Positions 1 to 7,448 of a stretch of 64,000 bases of DNA are shown here, piece by piece. The stretch comes from Pseudomonadota bacterium (GTDB taxonomy: Bacteria; Pseudomonadota; Gammaproteobacteria; Steroidobacterales; Steroidobacteraceae). Below the pieces are notes generated by a model. It had not been told where the DNA came from. It ran no database searches and worked only from the letters and a program-made list of their open reading frames with translations. Location: positions 1 to 64,000 of the forward strand of contig JAEWAF010000095.1 of NCBI GenBank assembly GCA_023391815.1. Direction: 5' to 3'. Each line of letters starts with the position of its first letter. Positions within the stretch are counted from its first letter, which is position 1. A program made the translations under genes and the position numbers.

Positions 1-64
1 CCGCGAACACAGCCGCGGCGGCGCCAACCAGAATCAATGAACGCTTGTTCTTCATGCCGCCCAT
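1..64 (-). CDS. N-terminal fragment of a membrane or exported protein (runs off the window)
   Basis: The minus strand has an ATG at 64 (or at 55, in the same frame) followed by a basic and then hydrophobic start, MKNKRSLILVGAAAAVFA, which looks like a signal peptide or membrane anchor. Only about 20 codons are inside the window, so no function can be given. It starts 16 bases after the stop of htpG on the same strand, so it may be read from the same transcript. Confidence 0.55.
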   Translation of the reverse strand, partial: MGGMKNKRSLILVGAAAAVFA

Positions 65-80
65 GATACTCGGGCGCGAA

Positions 81-2036
81 TCAAGCCGTCTTCATCAGCA
101 ACCGGTTCAACCGCTGCACGAACGCGGCGGGCTCGGGCAACTGACCGCCGTCGGCCAGCGTCGCCTGTTCGAACAGCAGCATCGACAGGTCCTTGAACTC
201 GGTCTCCTCCGACGTCTTCTCGATCCGTTGCAGCAGCGGATGAGTCGGGTTCACTTCCAGCGTCGGCTTGCTCACCGGTGCCTTCTGTCCCGCCGCTTCC
301 ATGATCCGGCGCATCTGCGCGCCCATATCGTACTGACCGAGCACCAGACACGCCGGCGAATCCGCCAGGCGCGCGGTGACGCGAACATCGCTGACCTGAT
401 CGGTGAGCGCCTTCTTGATGCGCTCGACCAGCTCGGCGTGGCCCTTCGACAGCTCTTCCTGGGCCTTCTTTTCTTCTTCGGACTGAATGGCGGAGAAGTC
501 CAGCTCGCCGCGCGCCACGTTTTTCAGCTGCTTGCCATCGAACTCGCGCAGATGATCGACCAGCCATTCATCGACTCGATCCGACAACAGCAACACCTCG
601 ATGCCCTTCTTCCGCAGTACTTCCAGATGCGGGCTCGACTTCGCCGCGCCGAAGCTGTCGGCGATGACGTAGTAGATCTCCTTCTGACCTTCCTTCATCC
701 GGCCGACGTATTCCTCGAGCGACACATCCGCCTCAGGCTTGTCGGCCAGCGTGCTGGAGAAGCGCAACAGCTTGGCGATGCGCTCGCGATTGGCATGATC
801 CTCGGCCGGACCTTCCTTCAGCACCGTGCCGAATTCTTTCCAGAACGTCGCGTATTTCTCCGGCTCGTCCTTGGCCATCTTCGCGAGCATATCGAGCACG
901 CGGCGCGCGAGACCGGTCTTCATGGTCTCGATTGCGGGATCCTGCTGAAGCATCTCGCGAGAAATGTTCAGCGGCAGATCGGCCGAATCGACCACGCCTT
1001 TGACGAAGCGCAGATACAGCGGCAGGAACTGCTCGGCGTCGTCCATGATGAACACGCGACGCACGTACAACTTCAAACCCCGAGCGCCTTCGCGATGCCA
1101 CAGGTCATAGGGCGCGCGCGACGGGATATACAGCAAGCTCGTGTATTCCTTCTTGCCTTCGACCTTGCCGTGCGACCACGCGAGGGGATCGGTGAAGTCG
1201 TGCGTGACGTGACGATAGAACTCTTTGTATTCCTCGTCCTTGACCTCGGTGCGCGGCCGCGCCCACAGGGCTTGCGCCGCGTTGACCGTTTCGAACTCCG
1301 GCTTTGCCTCTTCCGGCTTCACTTCGGCGACGACTGAATCGTCCTTCTTCTCCTCGTCCTCGCCCTTGTAAGGCGCGGGCTTGGGCATACGCACCGGGAA
1401 CGCGATGTGGTCGGAGTACTTCCGCACCAGGGAACGAATCCGATATTGATCGGCGAACTCGTGATCGCCTTCTTTCAGATGCAGCACGATGCGGGTGCCG
1501 CGCTCGGGCAGCTCGATGTCCGAGACGGTGAATTCACCGTCGGCGGCCGAGGACCAATGAACGCCAGCGCTGGCCTCGAGGCCGGCACGACGCGAGAACA
1601 CGTCGACCTTGTCGGCGACGATGAACGATGAATAGAAGCCTACGCCGAACTGACCGATCAGCTGCGCGTCCTTCTTCTGATCGCCGGTGAGCTTGGCGAG
1701 GAAGTCGGACGTGCCGGACTTGGCAATGGTGCCCAGGTGCTCGATGGCTTCCTGGCGGCTCATGCCGATGCCGTTGTCGACGATGCTGATGGTGTGGGCC
1801 TTGTCGTCGGCCTCGATGGTGATCGCCAGCTCACCGCCACCTTCCAGCAACTCGGGCCTGGCGAGCGCTTCGAAGCGCAGCTTGTCGAGCGCGTCGGAAG
1901 CGTTGGAGATCAGCTCGCGAAGGAAGATTTCCTTGTGACTGTACAGCGAATGGATCATCAGCTTCAGCAGCTGCTTGACCTCCGCCTGAAAGCCCAACGT
2001 CTGCGTCTGAGTCTCGTGCGTGCCCGTGTCGTTCAT
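81..2036 (-). CDS. htpG: HtpG, cytosolic Hsp90 molecular chaperone
   Basis: The 651-aa product has the usual bacterial Hsp90 length and layout. It has an N-terminal GHKL ATPase domain (LISNASDALDKLR, then DNGIGM and GVGFYSSF nucleotide-site motifs), a middle domain with the LPLNISREMLQQ segment that contacts the gamma-phosphate, and a C-terminal dimerisation domain ending without MEEVD, as in bacteria. It works as an ATP-driven dimer that helps client proteins fold, mostly under heat stress. An acidic/lysine-rich linker (EDEEKKDDS) near residues 227-235 separates the first two domains. A sigma32-type promoter about 100 bases upstream fits heat-shock control. The ATG start at 2036 gives a normal N-terminus (MNDTGTHETQTQTLGFQAEV). 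Confidence 0.97.
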   Translation of the reverse strand: MNDTGTHETQTQTLGFQAEVKQLLKLMIHSLYSHKEIFLRELISNASDALDKLRFEALARPELLEGGGELAITIEADDKAHTISIVDNGIGMSRQEAIEHLGTIAKSGTSDFLAKLTGDQKKDAQLIGQFGVGFYSSFIVADKVDVFSRRAGLEASAGVHWSSAADGEFTVSDIELPERGTRIVLHLKEGDHEFADQYRIRSLVRKYSDHIAFPVRMPKPAPYKGEDEEKKDDSVVAEVKPEEAKPEFETVNAAQALWARPRTEVKDEEYKEFYRHVTHDFTDPLAWSHGKVEGKKEYTSLLYIPSRAPYDLWHREGARGLKLYVRRVFIMDDAEQFLPLYLRFVKGVVDSADLPLNISREMLQQDPAIETMKTGLARRVLDMLAKMAKDEPEKYATFWKEFGTVLKEGPAEDHANRERIAKLLRFSSTLADKPEADVSLEEYVGRMKEGQKEIYYVIADSFGAAKSSPHLEVLRKKGIEVLLLSDRVDEWLVDHLREFDGKQLKNVARGELDFSAIQSEEEKKAQEELSKGHAELVERIKKALTDQVSDVRVTARLADSPACLVLGQYDMGAQMRRIMEAAGQKAPVSKPTLEVNPTHPLLQRIEKTSEETEFKDLSMLLFEQATLADGGQLPEPAAFVQRLNRLLMKTA

Positions 2037-2133
2037 TTAGTGCTCTCCATAAGTTCGCGTCGCGCAGCCGGGCAAGTGCCGGATGCGGTGGGGCCGGTCC
2101 GGGAGGCCGGCCATGATAGATGGACGCGTGCGC

Positions 2134-2162
2134 TTATGGGGACCCCGCGCCCGGAGTTCAAG
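2134..2162 (-). promoter_or_regulatory. Predicted sigma32 (heat-shock) promoter of htpG
   Basis: Read on the minus strand, CTTGAA (2162-2157) is followed after 15 bases by CCCCAT (2141-2136) and then AAG. This fits the known RpoH consensus CTTGAAA-N13-17-CCCCATNT closely. It lies about 100 bases upstream of the htpG start codon and points towards it. The match was seen by eye, and the start of transcription is not known. Confidence 0.7.
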
Positions 2163-2179
2163 GCGCGGGATCGAGCATT

Positions 2180-2203
2180 CTCCCCGATATATTCTTCGGG
2201 GAG
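2180..2203 (-). terminator. Hairpin downstream of the small membrane protein gene
   Basis: CTCCCCGA (2180-2187) and TCGGGGAG (2196-2203) form a perfect 8-bp stem with an 8-base loop. It sits 14 bases past the stop of the minus-strand gene at 2218-2448. There is no clear U-tract after it, so it is a weak or factor-assisted terminator candidate. Confidence 0.35.
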
Positions 2204-2217
2204 TTGCTGAAGGAGGA

Positions 2218-2448
2218 TCAGCGGTCGTTAGCGAACGCCGCGCGACGGCGGCGCCAATGATCGAACAGCGAGGCCGACAGCATCAGACCGATCGCGGCCA
2301 GGGTGACCTGGGGCGCCAGCAACAGCGCGAATCCGGTCAGCGCGAACAAGGCGAAAGCGAGCAGGAAACCCAGAATCTTCGGCGCCAGATGCCGGACGGC
2401 ATTCAGCGAATCGTCAAGGTTGTCCCACCACAGCAGCAGGAATTCCAT
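2218..2448 (-). CDS. Small membrane protein, about 76 aa, unknown function
   Basis: The start at 2448 (MEFLLLWWDNLDD) is preferred over a longer reading because GAGG lies about 8 bases before it. The product has a short amphipathic start, then two closely spaced hydrophobic segments (about residues 25-42 and 45-58), and ends in an arginine-rich cytosolic tail (HWRRRRAAF). It resembles small uncharacterised inner-membrane proteins with two helices. It is divergent from the ParA-like gene and lies upstream of htpG. I do not recognise a family. Confidence 0.65.
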   Translation of the reverse strand: MEFLLLWWDNLDDSLNAVRHLAPKILGFLLAFALFALTGFALLLAPQVTLAAIGLMLSASLFDHWRRRRAAFANDR

Positions 2449-2657
2449 AGGGGTCCTCGAAGTTGTCGACGCCGACTCTAGCGGCGGCCAGTTGAGGTCG
2501 GTGTGAGCCGACTCACAGCACGGGCACGCACGGCCGGTGATGATCGTCACAACTCTGAGCTTGCGGCGCCGCCAGACGCTGCGTAGGCTGATTCACGACA
2601 AAAACTGACTCGATTTGACAGTGGATCGTTAAAGCGGAAACCGCGGCGTCGGCGAGC

Positions 2658-3638
2658 ATGCAAAAGATCGTCGTTCTAAATCCCAAAGGTGGGTCCGGCA
2701 AGACCACGATAGCGACCAATCTGGCCAGCTATTTCGCGGTCGAGAAGCTGCGCCCGACGCTCATGGACATGGATGCCCAAGGCTCGAGCACGCACTGGCT
2801 CAGCAAGCGCACCCAGGAGCAACCGCTGATCCACGGCATTGCCGCTTACGAGCGTAATACAGGAATGACCCGCAGCTTCGCCACCCGTCTGCCGCTGGAT
2901 ACACAGCGCCTCGTGGTGGATACACCGGCAGCGGTCGAGACGCAGAAACTGCCTGACATCACGCGTAATGCCACCGCCGTGCTGGTTCCCGTACTGCCTT
3001 CGGACATCGATATTCACGCCGCGGCTAAATGCATATCCAATCTGCTGCTGATTGCCAAGCTTCGGCGTGATGAGCAACGCATCGCCGTGATCGCGAACCG
3101 CGTGAAGAAACAGACGCTGATCTACAAGTCGCTGATGAAGTTTCTGGAGAACCTGCAGATTCCCGTCATCGCGACGCTGCGGGACTCGCAGGCTTACATC
3201 CGCTCGGCGGAAACCGGCTTGGGCGTGTTCGAGATGAAGCCGACGTCGGTGCGCGAGGATCTGGAGCAATGGTTGCCGCTGGTGGGCTGGCTCGCGCAGC
3301 GCAAGCCGTTGCACATCGAGCCGGGCACGCCGGCGATTACTTCGGCGCCGACGACCGCGCCGAAGGAGGCCACCACTTCGCTCGAGTCGATGTTGTCGAC
3401 CGAGGCGAGCTCCAAACCGTCCCTTGCTCAGGCGCTCGCGACCGCTGCCGCCCCTGTGAGACCGAAGCCCGCTGCTCCTTCGGCGTCGACGCCTCAACCT
3501 CAGTTGAGCCCGGCCGCGGTGATGAATGCGATCGCAAGTCCGGCCAGCGCGCTCGCCACTCGCGGTGGCGGCAAGTCGGACAAGATCGAGCGCTCCGAAT
3601 CGTTGCTGCCGTCACTGCTTCGCCGCGTATTCGGCTGA
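2658..3638 (+). CDS. ParA/MinD-type ATPase with a long Pro/Ala-rich tail, orphan
   Basis: The 326-aa product starts with a deviant Walker A box, KGGSGKTT (residues 10-17), with the signature lysine K10. A Walker A' segment (MDMDAQGSS) and a VDTPA Walker B-like segment follow, as in ParA/Soj/McdA ATPases that dimerise on ATP and bind DNA non-specifically to position cargo. The core ends near residue 210. The remaining 115 residues are rich in proline, alanine and serine and look disordered. No ParB, parS cluster or replication gene is next to it, so it is more likely a chromosomal positioning ATPase than a plasmid partition gene. Its cargo is unknown. Confidence 0.85.
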   Translation: MQKIVVLNPKGGSGKTTIATNLASYFAVEKLRPTLMDMDAQGSSTHWLSKRTQEQPLIHGIAAYERNTGMTRSFATRLPLDTQRLVVDTPAAVETQKLPDITRNATAVLVPVLPSDIDIHAAAKCISNLLLIAKLRRDEQRIAVIANRVKKQTLIYKSLMKFLENLQIPVIATLRDSQAYIRSAETGLGVFEMKPTSVREDLEQWLPLVGWLAQRKPLHIEPGTPAITSAPTTAPKEATTSLESMLSTEASSKPSLAQALATAAAPVRPKPAAPSASTPQPQLSPAAVMNAIASPASALATRGGGKSDKIERSESLLPSLLRRVFG

Positions 3639-3661
3639 AGCAGTCCGCGTCGGAAACGACG

Positions 3662-3934
3662 TTACTTCCCGCTCTTCGTATCCTTGTCCCAGCTGCTCTT
3701 CACCTTGTCGGTCCAGCTCTTGTAGTTGGACCACGTGTGCAACGAGCGCGTGATCGCGGCATGACGCGAGTTGCTCGCAGCGGGCTGCGCGCGATCGAGC
3801 CAGTTGGCTCGCTGCGGCTCACGCGGCGTGCTGGAGCCGGCGGCGCGAACGATCGCACCCGCATTCTCACCCACCCAGGCGCGGTGCCGGCCCGTCGCGG
3901 TCATCTCGTCGAATTTCGGTTCGGTCGTGGTCAT
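3662..3934 (-). CDS. Hypothetical 90-aa soluble protein
   Basis: The ATG at 3934 is chosen because AGGAG lies about 8 bases upstream, so the longer in-frame reading is unlikely. The product (MTTTEPKFDEM...) is hydrophilic and without cysteines. Its C-terminal third is rich in Trp, Ser and Lys (SWDKDTKSGK end). There is no signal peptide or membrane segment. The 281-base leader upstream (3935-4215) is AT-richer than its surroundings and carries the inverted repeat TGACAGGAGTGTCA at 4052-4065, a possible regulator site. I do not recognise the family. Confidence 0.55.
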   Translation of the reverse strand: MTTTEPKFDEMTATGRHRAWVGENAGAIVRAAGSSTPREPQRANWLDRAQPAASNSRHAAITRSLHTWSNYKSWTDKVKSSWDKDTKSGK

Positions 3935-4215
3935 GTGTGATCTCCTGTTGCGAGCGAAGTTACGGAGCACACACCACAGGCAAGAGGAACTACATCACAG
4001 CGATCCAGCCACGTCTCCAGAGTGCGACAGCCATCGCAAGGGAAGCGCTACTGACAGGAGTGTCACGTCACAAAGCGTCGGTTTTTCCCGCGGTATTTAA
4101 CCGGCCGTTATTGATTATTGGAGCGGTTGCGAAGCGTCGCGCGCAAAGCACACACATGAGCGCGGACGTTCATGTTCGCGACTGGAAAAAATTCCGACGC
4201 GAACTAACAAATGTT

Positions 4216-4917
4216 TCACTTGGCTGCGAGCAAGGCAGCGAACGCCGGTTTGATCTCGTCGAGAATGTCGTGGATCGCGGCGGGCACCAGGCTGCTGAAC
4301 ACATCGAGCAGCACCACCGCATTCACGATCGCATCTTGCCGGCTCGCCGCGCGCAGCCGCGTCGCCATGCCGCGATTGACCGAGTGCATGCCTCGATAAA
4401 CGCGCTCGAGCTCGTTCAGCGCCAGATCCGACGAACCACCTTCGCGCGCCGAGTAATGCTGAGCGAGCAGATACATCGACGCGACTCGATACGCCGTTTC
4501 CGATTCGCTCGAGAACGGCAGATGAAAACGCGCCATCGGCCGGAACACCGCGGTGCGCGGACAACCGCTGGACGCCATGATCAAACCCATCAGCGAAGCG
4601 AGCGCTTGCTGTGCGGCGAGCGTCGCGACCACCTGGCGCTCTTCGCTCTCCACCGTGACCTTCACTTTGTCGTAAGAAACGATGTCGCTGAAGCCGTCGA
4701 TCACACCGGCGAGCTGTAACGCCGCGGGACAATGCGGCGTGTCGGCGGCATTGAACGGACAGCCGGTGCATTGATTGAATCCCAGCGCGGTCCATGCCGG
4801 CGGTTGCGGCACATTCGGCGGAGACAGCTCCGCCGTGTCGCGATCCATCTCCAGGTCGAACACTCGTTCCTGGGAATCGGGGAAGGTGAAACGGTAGGTG
4901 AGCGCAACCTTGCTCAT
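4216..4917 (-). CDS. Conserved hypothetical protein with a CxxC...C motif, coupled to ppnN
   Basis: The 233-aa product begins with a beta-rich segment (VALTYRFTFPDSQERVFDLEM). A cysteine cluster follows, CTGCPF then HCPAAL (about residues 50-65), which could bind a metal or iron-sulfur centre, and then a long, mostly helical region. There is no signal peptide. Its ATG overlaps the stop codon of ppnN in the sequence ATGA (4914-4917), a classic arrangement for coupled translation, so the two proteins are probably made together. No function can be assigned. The cysteines suggest a metal or redox role, which is inference. Confidence 0.8.
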   Translation of the reverse strand: MSKVALTYRFTFPDSQERVFDLEMDRDTAELSPPNVPQPPAWTALGFNQCTGCPFNAADTPHCPAALQLAGVIDGFSDIVSYDKVKVTVESEERQVVATLAAQQALASLMGLIMASSGCPRTAVFRPMARFHLPFSSESETAYRVASMYLLAQHYSAREGGSSDLALNELERVYRGMHSVNRGMATRLRAASRQDAIVNAVVLLDVFSSLVPAAIHDILDEIKPAFAALLAAK

Positions 4918-6332
4918 GCGACCAGCCGATAGCAGGGCTTGTACTCGCCTGCGATCTTCATTCGTCGTTGCCGCACGAACGCCGACAGCAGCTCGTCGAG
5001 GAGCGTCATCACTTGCTTGTCACCGTGCAGCTCGAAGGGCCCGCGCTGTTCGATGGCATGAATGCCATTTTCTTTGACGTTGCCCGCGACGATGCCGGAG
5101 AACGCGCGACGCAGATTGGCCGCCATCAAGTGGGGCGGCAGATCCCGCCGCAGCTCCAGACGCGCCATCGCCTCGTGCGTGGGCTCGAAGGGGCGCTGAA
5201 AGTCCTCTGGGATCTTCAGCAGCCAGTTGTAGTTGTACGCATCGCTCTTCGCGCGTCGATACTCGCGCACGGCTTCGATGCCCTTGAACACTTCGCGTGC
5301 CGCCTGCGGCGGATCGCCGATGATGATCTTGTAGCGACTGCGCGCGGCATCGCCCAACGTCGCGCCGATGAAATGATCGATCTGACCGAAGTACTCGGCG
5401 GACGATGGCGGACCGGTGAACACCACTGGCAACGGCTGATCGGCGTTGGCCGGATCGAGCAGGATGCCGAGCAGATACAGAATCTCCTCGGCCGTGCCGG
5501 CGCCGCCCGGGAACACGATAATGGCGTGCGCGCAGCGAACGAACGCTTCGAGACGCTTCTCGATGTCCGGCATGATCACCAGCTGATTGACGATCGGATT
5601 CGGCGGCTCGGCGGCGATGATGCCCGGCTCGGTCATGCCGATATAACGACCCTCGCGAATACGCTGCTTGGAATGACCGATGGTCGCGCCCTTCATCGGA
5701 CCCTTCATCGCGCCCGGACCGCAGCCGGTGCACACGCTCAGCGCGCGCAGGCCGAGCTCGTAGCCGACCCGCTTGGTGTAGTCGTACTCGGCCGTGCCGA
5801 TCGAATGGCCGCCCCAGCAGACGACCAGATCGGGGCGGCCCTTGTAATCCAGGATCCGCGCGTTGCGCAGGATGTGATAGACGGCGTTGGTGATGCTCAC
5901 CGGATCGTTCAGATCGAAACGATCGCTGCCAAGAATGGCGTCGTGGATGTAGACGATGTCGCGCAGAACCGAGAACAGATGTTCCTTGATACCGCGGATC
6001 ATCGAGCCGTCGACGAAGGCGCTGGCCGGCGCGTTCTTCACTTCGAGCTTGATGCCCCAGGCCTGGCGGCCGAGCTTGATCTCGAAGTCCTTGTACCGGT
6101 CGAAGATGGCGCGTACGTCGTCGGACTCGAGGCCCGAGCTGAGCACGGCCAGCGCGCAGCGGCGAAACAGATCGTAAACGCCGCCCTGCCCCGAGCTGAG
6201 CAGCTGCTGCACCTCACGCTGCGAAAGGTTTTCCAGGCTGCCTAGCGGCGAGACCCTGGCATCGACCACTCCTTCGGGTTCGGCCTGGGTTATCGAGGCC
6301 GAGGCGCGTCCGTCATTGGCCGGCGCCTTCAC
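4914..6332 (-). CDS. ppnN: PpnN (YgdH-type) pyrimidine/purine nucleotide 5'-monophosphate nucleosidase
   Basis: The 472-aa product matches the layout of PpnN: an N-terminal domain with the phrase SPLGSLENLSQREVQ, a central LOG/lysine-decarboxylase-like Rossmann domain with PGGAGTAEE, and a C-terminal regulatory domain. E. coli PpnN splits nucleotide monophosphates into base and ribose 5-phosphate and binds (p)ppGpp. Family members usually begin close to the SPLGS motif, so this protein has about 27 extra N-terminal residues if the first ATG is used. A later start is possible. It follows the L,D-transpeptidase gene with a 13-base gap and overlaps the next gene by four bases. Confidence 0.9.
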   Translation of the reverse strand: MKAPANDGRASASITQAEPEGVVDARVSPLGSLENLSQREVQQLLSSGQGGVYDLFRRCALAVLSSGLESDDVRAIFDRYKDFEIKLGRQAWGIKLEVKNAPASAFVDGSMIRGIKEHLFSVLRDIVYIHDAILGSDRFDLNDPVSITNAVYHILRNARILDYKGRPDLVVCWGGHSIGTAEYDYTKRVGYELGLRALSVCTGCGPGAMKGPMKGATIGHSKQRIREGRYIGMTEPGIIAAEPPNPIVNQLVIMPDIEKRLEAFVRCAHAIIVFPGGAGTAEEILYLLGILLDPANADQPLPVVFTGPPSSAEYFGQIDHFIGATLGDAARSRYKIIIGDPPQAAREVFKGIEAVREYRRAKSDAYNYNWLLKIPEDFQRPFEPTHEAMARLELRRDLPPHLMAANLRRAFSGIVAGNVKENGIHAIEQRGPFELHGDKQVMTLLDELLSAFVRQRRMKIAGEYKPCYRLVA

Positions 6333-6345
6333 TTTGAGCTCTCTT

Positions 6346-6894
6346 TCACGGCAGGATCTCTATGGGCGTGTCGGGCGGCGTCATCAACCAGATTTCCACC
6401 ATGTCCGAATTCGACACGGCGATGCAGCCCTCGGTCCAGTCGACATTTGCGTAGTAGTCGCGGGACTTCTTCGGAGTGTTCGGCTGACCGTGGATCATGA
6501 TCGCGCCGCCCGGGCGCAGGCCCTGGGCGCGGGCGCGCTTCATGTCCTGCTCGTTCGGGTAGTCGACCTGGATGGACAGGAAATATTCACTGTTGGGGTT
6601 CCGACGCGTCAGCCGGTAGCTGCCCTCGGGCGTACGGAAGTCGCCCTCGAACTGCTTGTGCCCTTCGGGCCGCAGGCCGAGCGCGATCTTGAACGTCCGA
6701 AGCGCGGCGCCGTTGCTCATCAGGTAAAGCTTGCGCTCGGCTTTGCGGACGATGACTTTATCCGCCAGCGGCAGCGCGGCTTCGACGCTGGAGGAAACCA
6801 GCGCGGAGGACTGCAATGGCGTTTCCGCCCGCAGCGGAGCGGCGGAGAGAAAAAGCAGGGAAGCGGTGACTAGGGCAGCAATGTTTCGCGGCAT
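6346..6894 (-). CDS. Periplasmic L,D-transpeptidase (YkuD family)
   Basis: The start at 6894 is chosen because it gives a good signal peptide (MPRNIAALVTASLLFLSAAPLRA). The mature protein of about 160 residues has the YkuD catalytic signature: HGQPN, then WTEGCIAVSN with the nucleophile Cys157. Such enzymes make 3-3 peptidoglycan cross-links or attach proteins to the wall. The residue after Cys-Ile is alanine where arginine is common (GCIR). No LysM or other binding domain is present. It lies in a minus-strand group with mltD and a lipoprotein, all acting on the envelope. Confidence 0.9.
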   Translation of the reverse strand: MPRNIAALVTASLLFLSAAPLRAETPLQSSALVSSSVEAALPLADKVIVRKAERKLYLMSNGAALRTFKIALGLRPEGHKQFEGDFRTPEGSYRLTRRNPNSEYFLSIQVDYPNEQDMKRARAQGLRPGGAIMIHGQPNTPKKSRDYYANVDWTEGCIAVSNSDMVEIWLMTPPDTPIEILP

Positions 6895-7052
6895 AAGGGT
6901 GGCAGTGGTCAACGCCGGGGGATTATAGCGTGGCTTCGTCTTATGTCGGCTCACAGGCCGTACCATTGAGTCTGTAGGGCATCGTCCCTGTGAATCTTGG
7001 CGACACGGCGGAGAAAAACCGTGAAACGCATCACCAAGCGCGCCGCTCGGAG

Positions 7053-7448
7053 CTAGTCGACCGATTCGAGGCTGACTCCGGTGCATTCTCGCAGTGCCGG
7101 GCCGGTCTCCGCCCGCAGCCGGTAGTTACGGCCACCGTAAACTTCAACTTCCAGCGCGTGGCGTGAGACTGCCTTGGTTTCGGCGATCCGGCAGTCCACC
7201 AGCAAGTTGTGCTTGCCTTCCAGGACTTCGACCGTGGTCTGCGCGACGCCGATGTCGCGACCGTCCACCTGCCGCAGGACCACGGTCACCGGCGATCCGG
7301 CGGTAATGACCGGATCGCCCGAGATGCGCGCCACTTCGTCCCGGTCGCGTTTCGGCCCGTCATATAGCTGCACGCTCATGCAGCCGCCGAGCACAACGGC
7401 GGCGATCGCAAGCGCACTCGATCCGATCGACACTCTGACTGAGCTCAA
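7053..7448 (-). CDS. Small putative lipoprotein, 131 aa, coupled to mltD
   Basis: The N-terminus is a lipoprotein signal with lipobox VLGGC (Cys at about residue 23). The mature part is beta-rich, with a GRNYRL segment and two further cysteines. The start is a TTG at 7448 that overlaps the mltD stop (TTGA), with GGAG eight bases upstream. A GTG five codons later is the alternative. Being read with mltD suggests a role in or near the outer membrane or cell wall. I do not recognise the family. Confidence 0.7.
   Translation of the reverse strand: MSSVRVSIGSSALAIAAVVLGGCMSVQLYDGPKRDRDEVARISGDPVITAGSPVTVVLRQVDGRDIGVAQTTVEVLEGKHNLLVDCRIAETKAVSRHALEVEVYGGRNYRLRAETGPALRECTGVSLESVD

Noticed and set aside
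2658..3638. Plasmid or integrative-element partition locus
   Set aside because: Only a ParA-like gene is present. There is no ParB, replication initiator, integrase or iteron array nearby.
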